DNA from: Centroberyx gerrardi
Lineage: Eukaryota > Chordata > Actinopteri > Beryciformes > Berycidae
DNA length: 64,000 nucleotides
NCBI RefSeq assembly: GCF_048128805.1
Contig: NC_136016.1
Span: 20,040,676-20,104,675 of the forward strand
Direction: 5' to 3'
Shown here: positions 54,855-64,000 of the stretch, piece by piece
Position numbering within the stretch: position 1 is the first letter of the stretch
Layout: every line of letters begins with the position of its first letter
Notes under the pieces: model-generated
What the model saw: only the letters and a program-made list of their open reading frames with translations
Told to the model about the DNA's origin: nothing
The model's database searches: none
Translations under genes and position numbers: made by a program

Positions 54855-55066
54855 CTAATTAAAGATATCTCTAATTACAATATGACCTGTCAAAATGCTT
54901 ATTGAAGATATTTCTCATTTCATTATGACCAGTCGAAGTGCTAATTTAAGATATCTTTTATTACGACTAGTCAAAATGCTAATTTAAGATATCTATAATT
55001 ACATTAGGACTAGTCAAAATGCTAATTTAAGATATCTCTCATTACATTAGGACTAGTCAAAATGCT
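54855..55066 (+). repeat. 43-bp minisatellite, about five copies
   Basis: The unit starts CTAATTTAAGATATCT and ends GGACTAGTCAAAATG; five successive copies lie head to tail. The last two are nearly identical and the third is 5 bases short. Confidence 0.9.
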
Positions 55067-55261
55067 AATTTTGAATAAATAATAATAAAAAAGTAAAGTA
55101 AATTGGAAGTAAATTGCACTTCACATCACACTCCTTTACTTAGTCAATGGTAATACCCAGTTTGAACAAATAACAGAGGCTAAATATTATAGGCCTGCAT
55201 ATGGCTTTGAACATGAGATTGATTGTTAGAAGTTGAATGGAGTTGATATGGGGACTATTCC

Positions 55262-55345
55262 CCATTTAATTTACATTGCATTACGTCATTTAGCAGACGC
55301 TTTTGTCCAAAGCGACTTACATTTGACACATTTTGTTACTTGCTC
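55262..55345 (+). repeat. SINE/LINE 3'-tail fragment
   Basis: CATTTAGCAGACGCTTTTGT followed by CCAAAGCGACTTACATTTG is a well-known retroelement tail in fish. The body of the element is not recognisable. Confidence 0.7.
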
Positions 55346-55694
55346 AAACATACAGCAACATGATTCATCTGAAATGAAGAGAAAGTACAGTGCGCTCCTC
55401 AAATCAGCCCAGTGCTGGACGAGGCTGCCAGATAAAAAGAGTGCCTTGATTGTATACTGACATGGAAATGCCAATAAATGTTTTTGTTGATCTTATGGAG
55501 GCTGGATGATGTAACTGCTTGGTCTGCGTTGGAGCATGTAAAATTGACTGAAAAGTGTTGTGTCAGTTATGTTTGGGTGCAAGAGAAAAGTAGCGGCTAG
55601 GCCCTTCCTAATACAACATCGGGTGCTGCTCGGCCCATAGGCATCAGCTCGATAGAAATGGGAGATATCAATCATTTTAAAATGCTGATGGACA

Positions 55695-56790
55695 AGCTGT
55701 AAGTAAGTAAGTAAGTAAGTACATTTCATACACAGGGAAATTCAATGTGCTTCACATAAAAGCTTTTACATGGAAAACAGAAATAACATAATACATATGT
55801 ACAGTCACTTGGAAGAAGGAAGAACAGGAAGGTTTTGAGTCACCTTTTAAAAATGTGTATGGTGGGGTGGGGGCACATCTCAGGTCATCTGGGAGTCTGT
55901 TCCAGCAACTGGGAGCAAAGTGACCAAAAGCAGCTTCACCAGATTTTGATTTTGTCCTTGGAACAGCTAGGAGATTTGTGCCAGATTACCTGAGAGGCCT
56001 AGATGGCTCATAACCAATAAGCAACTCAGAAATATATTTTGGAGTAAGGCCATTTAGTCCTTTATATACCAGAAGCAGAATTTTAAATTCGATCCTATAG
56101 CATGCAGGAAGCCAATGCAATGAGAATGGATGTGACGTGTTCCATTTTCCTGGTCCTGGTCAAAACTCTAGCTGCAGCATTTTGAATAAGCTGCAGTCGA
56201 CCCACATTCTTTTTTGAAAGACCGGAGAAGAGGGCGTTACAATAATCTAGCCTACTTGTTATAAAGGCATGTACAAGTTTTTCAGAGTCTGACTGCGATA
56301 AAAAGCCTCTTACTTTGCAAATGTTCTTTAGGTGGTAAAAAGCAGTTCTAGTGATATTGTTGATATGGGGTTGGATGTTCAGATCTGCATCCATAATGAC
56401 ACCGATATTTCTGACATGGTCACTAATGAGAGAGAGTCTAGATAAGCAGTGATTTCCTGTCTATGTGCTTTTGCACCCAACACAAGTATCTCCATCTTTG
56501 TTTAATTGAATAAAATTGTGGGACATCCAGTGGTTAATGTCCTCTATGCATTTGATTAGTGAATTGACAGGGTCCAGATTATTGGGGGACAAGGAGATGT
56601 AGAGTTGTGTATGATCTGCTAATTGTGATAACATATATTATGGTGTTGAATGACAGATCCAAGAGGGAGCATGTACAGATTAAATAACAGTGGTCCAAGA
56701 ACTGACCCTTGAGGGACTCCACACACTATGTCTACTTTTTTAGACTTTACTTTTTATGCACTTTATAGGGTGTCAAGCAAAAATGGGATG
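55695..56790 (-). mobile_element. L2-type non-LTR retrotransposon, 3' part
   Basis: On the minus strand a reverse-transcriptase C-terminal segment is readable, including NNITRTAFYHLKNICKVRGF, SRLDYCNALFSGL and RLQLIQNAAARVLTRT, which I recognise as L2-clade. Upstream pieces (CIEDINHWMSHNFIQLN) are in-frame only in patches. The 3' end abuts a TAAG short tandem repeat near 55698-55720, as L2 elements do. 5'-truncated and inactive. Confidence 0.88.
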
Positions 56791-58716
56791 GAGCTGAGAG
56801 AGTGTAGACAGCTGGCATCCTTGGCCACTGCTGTACGTGGGTGGCATCAGGTTTTAGAGCAGTAGAGGCAGTATGGAAAAACTAGCTAGCCCATTATAAG
56901 CAATTTTTAAACTTAGGCATCAAGTGCGGTTCATTGCAAGAATTATTCATGCTTCCGTTTGAGCCTCAAAAAAGAGAATGTACCATCATTGGGGCACACA
57001 GAGCAACCTCTAAGGAAATTAAGGTGCTTCGTGCCTCGTTGGATTAGCCTGGGTGACACACTGAACGCAGCCAGCGGGGAATCAAGGAGAATATATTCCA
57101 GGGCATAGCACTGAACAGAGGAAAATCCAGCATCAAATAATGAGACCACAAAATGTTTTTGTTTTTTTTGGCATTCGGGAACTTGGAGGATCACATATTA
57201 TCTTAAGGAGGGCAAGCACCAGAGAAAGCTAGGAACAGTAAGCCCACTGAGGAGCCGAATGTGTTTTACAGACGGTGCAGGCCCGAGGATGCAGACACAT
57301 TATGTGTAAAGCTGATTCAGGCCTACAGGGAGCACAGGGAAACAAATGCAAAAGACATTCCTGAAGGGTTGAAGGAGCTGTTTGTGCGGTCAACGGCATT
57401 CCCATCGCCGGTGCGGTGTGGGTTTGCTCAAATGAACCTGATTTGCACCTCATTCCCCCTGCACACCTCTATCATATCATCACTACTCTTTCTGAGCCCT
57501 TTTGGCCCATCTCTCAACTGTTTAACCTCGTCCCCCATGTGAGGTTCACGCTAAATGACACACAACTGCTACAGACATGAAACACAACATAGGGAGGATA
57601 CACAGGAGGGTATGGTGATGGTGTGGGCTGTTTTGGAAAAATAGATACACATTTGTCAGTATATTCTGCACTACTACCAGGCCTCTGGGGGGACGATAAA
57701 TATCTGAGTCTATGTTATATTAGCACACATGATTGCACATTGAAAATTATTTGGAATACAGACCCGTAAGCTCCATAGTTAAATAAGTTAAGTGTGCATT
57801 TGAACGTTAGGCAGAGTTTCTTAAAATAATTTTGAATTAGTGCCATAAGATCTATATCATTCAACCAATTTCCCTCTGCTTCTGCCTTGCTTGGCACAAT
57901 CTGGTCTGTTGTCTATATACACATGACCTGTCCATATTTCTGTAAACGAGCTGATACATATTTCAGTCATGTTTATTTATACAACCCTTAACATACGCTT
58001 AACATACCATCACATACAAAGTACATCCCTATATACCATACTACATCATATACATAATCATATACATACATTATATACATACTACATACACATCATATAC
58101 ATAATCATATACCATTCAGAACACTTTAATGCACATGTTAGTTCCATCTGATAATGGGAATAACTAATTCAATAAATACATTTAAACTTTGGGACACATT
58201 TCTCTACGTGTGTTACCTCCATCTGTGAATCAGTCAAATAGTCAATGTAAGAAGAATTCCTTTGAGCCAGTAGGAACCCTGTATTAACCCAACGAAGACA
58301 CTTCAATATACTGTATTTATTTCTATATACTTTTCTTTGCTGCTGATCCAATTTCTCAAGGGGATCAATAAAGTTCATCTTATCTTTTCAACATGGTTTA
58401 AGGACATTTATGGGACAAAAATGAAATGAAACTTAAGATAGAACAAATCTCTCTCTCTTTAAAATGGCAGCTTTGACAATGGTTTATTGATTTGTGATCA
58501 TGCCATAACTTTAAGAGTTAATATATTCAAAACTGCAGTAGATATCAACAATCTATGAACAAAATTTACAAACTAAACTAAACTGAAACTAAACCGAAAT
58601 GTAAATAAAAATCCAAAACTCTATAAATGAAAACTAATGGAGAATTCCAAACTGTAATAGCCCTGCTGCAGGCTTCTTCCCCCTGTCCTTTATCAGCAGC
58701 TCACATGTATAACAGC
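56791..58716. other. Intergenic; no gene recognised
   Basis: Two modest open stretches (minus 56943-57194; plus 57261-57542) show no domain I can name and may be transposon scraps. The remainder is AT-rich. Confidence 0.45.
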
Positions 58717-58879
58717 TCAGCCTCGTTTCCCCCAGACTCTCATCTGCTTGAGTCCATTTGTCAGAAAGTTTGGCAGAGCGGCTTCCTGTCCGGCCTCCAG
58801 CGGGAGGAAGTCGGCTTTGAAGCGGTCGCAGCGCGGCTTGTAACCGAGCAACAGGCAACCCAGCAGACCGGTGGCAGGC
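58717..58879 (-). CDS. Plausible terminal coding exon of an unidentified gene
   Basis: Minus strand: a good acceptor (GTGTCCCTGCAG|GCC) opens a GC-rich frame of 53 codons to a TGA. It reads PATGLLGCLLLGYKPRCDR, then KADFLPLEAGQEAALPNF, then LTNGLKQMRVWGKRG. A short hydrophobic, helix-like stretch (GLLGCLLLGY) precedes a charged tail, as in the end of a small membrane protein. The composition differs from the AT-rich flanks and third positions are GC-rich, both expected of coding sequence. I could not find upstream exons or name the family. The plus strand is also open across much of it, which weakens the case. A CA microsatellite (58897-58919) lies just upstream of the acceptor. Confidence 0.4.
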
Positions 58880-59891
58880 CTGCAGGGACACACCTACACA
58901 CACACACACACACACACACTAAGAGGTATAAAGGTTCAGACGTCAACTTCTGAAGTGCTGGTGGAAAAGCAAGCTTCTCTATATATTGTGATGGATTTGG
59001 TAGTATTGTGTCACTGAGGACGATGTGATCAAAACGTTTCACAGAAGTTTGTATATTGCTTCTGCACTTCGCACTTTATATTTGGAGCATCTTTAACGAT
59101 AAATAAAAGAAAGTATATTGAAGAAACCCACGGGGAACACAAGAGGAAGCGCCCCTGCTCTACATTTCAAGTAAAAGAAAATATTTTTTTTGCAGTGTTG
59201 TTGTGAAAAGGGGTTTTTCCTAATATTCATCAGCGTGCAGATTCTTCAGGACCGACTCATTTTGGCATTCACATCCCATCCACCCCAACTCTCCCTCTGT
59301 CAGCCTCTAGAGGGCACCAATACAATACAATACAATACAATACAACTTTATTACTGTCATCCCTGAAGGGTAATTTGATTTTGGGCATAAAAAAAACCCA
59401 CAACATAACACAGACACAGTGATGCAATGTGATCAAGTGTGATGTTGCATCACTGGAGAATCGATGTGGGTCAAGACACTTAATTATGGGGTTCTACTGG
59501 ATGGAGACTGGCACCGATGAGCATGGAAAACCAACGTGTGGGCAGCTGATCCCTGATCATGCTGATCCAGCTCAACCAGGAATCCCTCGTCTCGTTAAGA
59601 AGCTCCATGCGGTTCCATCAACACCCAAATTACTTCACTGAGATTGCATTATACTTGCTGAGGTTGTGAGTTCAAGCCTCATGTGGAGCACTGCCGTTAG
59701 ATGACACACTATCCACTGCTGTCGACTTCATCGGCATCACGTCTTCTCGCAAGGTAATCAGCCTTAGTTAGCGTGCGGTGAGGCAGCAGCCTGCAGTGAG
59801 ATGCCAAGGCTGTGAGTTCAAGGTTTAACTGATGCTGCTGGCTGCCTGCAGAGAGGGGAGTTGAACAGAAGTCACAAAAACATAGCTCTAT

Positions 59892-59930
<39 letters not shown>

Positions 59931-60612
59931 CCATTCCACTGCCAGTCTCCACTGTCACTGGTAAGGCCAGCGCACAAAACCAGATGGCTTTTAAAAAAGA
60001 AACGTTTTAACTTTTTGAACAGAGACACAGAGAGCGTCACGTGTCAAAAGTTCAAAAGCTCAATGACATTCACAGCAGTCTTGGCCATTTTCATCCTCTC
60101 TTTCTCTTTTATTCCAATCTTCCCTCCTTCCTCCCAGTGGGAATAAGAAACTGCCAAAATAAGTTGTGCTTGTATTACAAGATGCAGGAGGTTGTAACAT
60201 GACTTGCAAACAAACGCACACGTTGAACTCCAGTCTGCAGCGCTGAATCTGAGACACAATCTGCAAAGTTGTGCTAGATTTTTTTTAATGAAGAAATCAA
60301 TTTGCAAATGTGCAAAACATATTTTGCAAACTTGTGAAAATATTTGTGAACAAATTGCAGCTTGAAAGTTTTGTGTTTGTAGTCACAACGGCTGCAAATG
60401 TTTTAAATGATTCACAAAAGTAAATATTGATTATAGCTCACAACAAATGTATTCGTTTGCAAAATGTATTTTACACATCAGCTGTTTACAACTTCAAAAT
60501 ACACCACAAGTTTGCAAATTGTATTGAACACACACATTTTCCTTTTCAACTTTACAGATTAGAGTACACATTTGTACATTTGTGTTCGCAAGTCATGATA
60601 CAACTTCAATAA

Positions 60613-60650
<38 letters not shown>

Positions 60651-62289
60651 AGTTAGTCATTCACTCATGGTAAAACTACCACACCAAAAATAACAAATGG
60701 ATCCCCGCCACACCCAGAAACACCTGGCGGGGCTCGCCTCACTGTCCTGATTTACAGCACTATCCAAAACCACAAAGGACTGGTTTTGTCCTCTGTACTC
60801 GGCTGTATCCTCTATGCTGTATCTTTTTACATCAGACGGCGACGGCCACATTGTTCCAGTGACTGGGTCTTGTAGTGATCAGAGGTGGTGATGAGTGAAG
60901 GTGGTCAGACGGACGGATCAAAGGTTGCTGTTGCCTGGATGGTGGAGGAAGGCAGTAAAAAGATCCAGGGGGACAGGAACAAAACACCGAGCCTGCAGGC
61001 CGGTTCAGTCTGGGGGGAATCAGCCAAAGAAAGTCCAACGGTTTCTATATTACAGACAACAGAATCAAAGGCTACAGTGGAAGGGCCTGTGCAGCATTTA
61101 TAAAGGGACAGAATGAAACTATACATTAATGCTTGACCTGTGGAATACACAGTGTTATCATCGAGACCTTTTAGATCAAGTGTGTCATTCATTTGTAGCA
61201 TGTTACTCCCTTGATCCTCTAATATTTGGAGCCCATGGACAAGTTTCCAAGTCACCTGAAGCATCCACAGGTAAAAGAGGTGGAGACAGAGGCAGAGCTT
61301 GTGTTTCATCATATTTGAGATCTCTGTCTACCCAACAATTTATAGCTAAAAGCCCGAAATCTATATACCAATTCACATAAAGTCATCTAAATGCCTCAAT
61401 ATCACAGCAACAACATCATTTTTTTTATCAAGTCTGCCATATTGCAGCAATGCTACAAATTCATTTTTCTAGATTTCATCTTTGCAAATTTGTTAATGAC
61501 TGTGTTGATAAAGGTTATAAGAGTGAATTAGTGATGGAAAATAGTCGATTATTGCTCATAATACGCTTATTTAGTCATTCAGTCATTGCTCCACTTGTCC
61601 CCAGAAAGCTGCTCAATATAAGCAAGTTTTGAAGTTTTAATGGCAAATGAGATTAGCTGCAGGTACTTAGACTCTCCTGCTGCCTGCAGAGAACTGGCTG
61701 GACTCTGACAGCTAGAGAGAGATTCCCCCCTCAGGAAACCAATAAAGTACTTCAACAAATTTCACAAGGACAGGAAATACTGATATCTTTCAAGACGTGT
61801 CATAACATGTTTAAAACATGTCATTACTCAACTCAGCTGGGTGCGTAGGCCTCAATAACAGTAAAGCAACGGAAGTGATTATTCCAAAATCAGCTTTGCT
61901 GTCAAGGGGAAAACTTGACTAGTATTTCTAAGGCTTTATCTTCCCTTCATTATGGAAAGCTGAGAGTTAAAGCATTTACATTCCAGCTCGACCTGGGAAG
62001 GCTGCAAAAACAGCAAGAGATCTAAATTTTGTAACTTTTTGGGGGGCTTTTTGAGATCAAATGTTCAAAACAACTTTATTTCAGTAATTCTCAAACTCTG
62101 TTAACATGAATGAATGAATGCATGAATGAATGAATGAATGAATTCATTAATTAATTTGCCATACAAGCCATTCTGGCACTTATTTCTCAATGGTTTCATC
62201 ATTTTTCAGTTGGGCCAGATGGGATGTCAAATCTTTGATACCGAATATCTAAAACCTCATAATTACAAGCTAACGAGTCTCTAATAGTA
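58880..62289. other. Gene-poor interval
   Basis: Contains CA runs (about 58897-58919, 59889-59920, 60618-60648), an (ATACA)n run near 59320-59345, and a tRNA fragment at 59657-59690. Open frames around 60885-61312 overlap on both strands without recognisable domains. If the terminal exon at 58717 is real, its other exons should lie here; I could not identify any. Confidence 0.45.
59657..59690 (+). pseudogene. 3' half of a tRNA-Ile, fragment
   Basis: GCTGAGGTTGTGAGTTCAAG followed by CCTCATGTGGAGCA matches the T arm and acceptor strand of the tRNA-Ile(UAU) genes of this window. No 5' half remains. A weaker echo (CCAAGGCTGTGAGTTCAAGG) lies near 59803. Confidence 0.65.
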
Positions 62290-62743
62290 ACTAATAGTTA
62301 ATTCATTATTCAGCATCTGCCTGCAGTTGCGGTGTCGCACCGGTAGGCGGTGCCGTCGGTCGGTCGGTGTCCTGTCATCCAGCAGCAGCGTGGGCGGACG
62401 GCAGAGAAACACTACAGACAGACCGAGAGTCGCTGCCGGTACGGCGGGAGCCAGCCGAGGAGGGAAGACCCGCTCGCTTTTACACAACACAGAGGTTGCA
62501 TCTGCTGAGACATCTCGCTATTTTTCCTCTCTACAAATGGCACGTGAGCACCGCCCAAACTGACATCTAGCGCGCGCGCTTCTGCATAGGAAAACTATTC
62601 ATTATTTTTTTGCCTGTGTGATGTCGCGTGGATAAGTTATGAAGTGACCGGCGTCTCACACAAGCGTTTCACCGGTGCTGCCGTCGGTGCTTTGGCTGCA
62701 GGCGGAGAACCGGACCGGTGGGCTTTTCATATCCCCGTGAAAG
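62290..62743 (+). promoter_or_regulatory. CpG-rich promoter and probable non-coding first exon
   Basis: The block is strongly enriched in CG dinucleotides relative to the region and ends with a consensus donor (GTGAAAG|GTAAGG) at 62743/62744. It looks like the 5' UTR exon of a plus-strand gene whose coding exons lie right of the window. By synteny of fish LA globin clusters, rhbdf1 is one candidate, but nothing in the sequence proves this. Confidence 0.5.
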
Positions 62744-63145
62744 GTAAGGGAGGATGGACTGAGCTCGAGCCTGAGCCACGTCTGTTGCTATATCAATTAT
62801 CAGTTCGTCCACATGTCGCAATTTGGGTGCCGTCAAGCAGCATCTTGTCAGCATCCCGTTCACCGGCTTTACCGGCGCCGCTGCAGCACCCGGGGGTCTT
62901 TGGGTGGGGTCTCACGAGCCAAACAGCATGTGGGTGACAGCATTATTGTAATACAGGATATTTATTCCGCCTATTGGGAGAGTTTTTTTTTTTTTACACC
63001 TGGATATCATGCATTGGTTTCCAATTCAGTTTAATTGAAAATGCCATTGGGTTCATGTTCATGTGAAGCCTCTGTTCAGATTGTCATTTCTGGAGCCAAA
63101 TCTAATTGCAAAAAGTGAGAGGAACAGGTGTAATTTATCTGTCTC

Positions 63146-63234
<89 letters not shown>

Positions 63235-63304
63235 AGGGAAGAGCCAGAGAAGAGAGATAATACACTCCTCTCTCTCTGTGTGTATCTCTATCTCTCTCTC
63301 TCTG

Positions 63305-63337
<33 letters not shown>

Positions 63338-63475
63338 GTTTCATTGCCAGAGGGAGACTTAGATGAAATCTTAGTTTTTCTCCTCCCCATGACTCATCTT
63401 GGTTCATTGATGCCTCCCTACACCTTAGCTGCAAGGCCAGGGCACGATGAGCTTCATCAATAAGGATCTAATAGG

Positions 63476-63520
<45 letters not shown>

Positions 63521-63647
63521 CTCAGAGCGACATATCAATTGCCCTTGCTGTCATTCACTTACAGTCATTATTGTTATTTGGGTTATTTTTAACTTGCTTT
63601 GGCAGCCCATGTCAACTGTCACACCAATAAAAACAGACAGACAGAGA

Positions 63648-63683
<36 letters not shown>

Positions 63684-63793
63684 ACTTGCTTAAAAAGAAT
63701 CAACATCTTAATTTCATCCAATCCTACCTTGAAGCCCATGGGCAGAAAGTGTTGAAAATAACCCAAGAGAAAGTAGCATGGGCACATACAGGT

Positions 63794-63829
<36 letters not shown>

Positions 63830-64000
63830 TCGTATTATGAGAAAATAAAAGGGAAAATGAATGGATTTCAGGCTGCTTCGGGGCTCTCCTGCTGTTCAGA
63901 GGACTCTCCCAGTTTCTGTCGGTGGACACACAGAAATCCCAGTGAGACAATTAAACCACTGACCCGTGACATCAAGGATTTGTTCTGGCTTCCTGTTTGG
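62744..64000. other. Presumed first intron; compound microsatellites
   Basis: Dense simple repeats: (TG)n(AG)n at 63154-63232, (CT)n(CA)n at about 63286-63338, (GT)n(GA)n at 63476-63520, (GA)n at about 63643-63679 and (CA)n at 63796-63827. Long open frames here (VCVCV and ERERER patterns) are artefacts of the repeats. No exon was recognised. Confidence 0.6.

Noticed and set aside
56943-57542. Two open stretches considered as transposase pieces
   Set aside because: No catalytic motif or terminal repeats could be identified.
59429-59641. 70-codon open frame upstream of the tRNA fragment
   Set aside because: No domain recognised, no start or splice context beyond chance, and adjacent to degenerate repeats.
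60885-61312. Open frames on both strands
   Set aside because: Mutually overlapping, no conserved motifs and poor splice context; insufficient to call a gene.
63059-63830. Long open frames with ERERER and VCVCVC patterns
   Set aside because: Artefacts of compound GA/GT microsatellites.

Overview
The window is vertebrate nuclear DNA, almost certainly from a teleost fish, probably a percomorph. The evidence is compact intron-containing genes with GT-AG splice sites, dense CA/TG microsatellites, many fish-type MITEs, an L2-type LINE, and a globin cluster embedded in the arhgap17 - lcmt1 - aqp8 gene neighbourhood. That neighbourhood is the flank of the fish 'LA' hemoglobin cluster. No bacterial, viral or CRISPR-type content is visible.

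Layout, left to right. (1) 1-2.9 kb: first coding exon and CpG-rich promoter of arhgap17, minus strand, running out of the window to the left. (2) 4.8-10.7 kb: two tandem ten-finger C2H2 zinc-finger genes on the minus strand, products of a local duplication. The first has a hAT-type MITE inserted just past its stop codon; the second keeps the unoccupied site. (3) 10.7-20.2 kb: a complete 11-exon lcmt1 on the plus strand, in a divergent promoter arrangement with the second zinc-finger gene. (4) 21.9-28.9 kb: two complete tandem aqp8 genes with identical exon-2 to exon-5 lengths, one with an altered first NPA box. (5) 29.2-46.4 kb: globin cluster. It holds a complete adult-type alpha gene (minus) head to head with a complete beta gene (plus), a lone frameshifted alpha exon 2 (plus), and a complete alpha-D-like gene (minus). 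An antisense intron-bearing tRNA-Ile(UAU) gene sits inside alpha intron 1. (6) 37.8-38.9 kb: decayed 3' end of an NLR-family gene (LRR, linker, PRY/SPRY). (7) 46.4-62 kb: repeat-rich and gene-poor, with two more tRNA-Ile(UAU) genes and a degenerate third copy, MITEs, minisatellites, an L2 LINE 3' fragment, and one plausible terminal coding exon on the minus strand. (8) 62.3-62.75 kb: CpG-rich block ending in a good splice donor, probably a promoter and first non-coding exon of a gene running right.

Functionally, the alpha and beta genes would supply the two chains of one hemoglobin, and alpha-D an alternative alpha chain. The beta chain keeps Ser at F9 and the C-terminal His that are linked to the Root effect. 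Lcmt1 methylates the PP2A catalytic-subunit C-terminus, the aquaporins move water, ammonia or peroxide, and the zinc-finger proteins are presumptive DNA-binding regulators. I found no convincing novel multi-gene system. The most notable items are the NPP box in the second aqp8, the tRNA nested antisense in alpha-globin, an 89-bp-arm foldback element next to the beta-globin promoter, TG tracts abutting lcmt1 splice acceptors, and the occupied/empty MITE site that dates an insertion after the zinc-finger duplication. Exon boundaries were assigned by eye from splice consensus, reading frame and family knowledge; no database search was possible.
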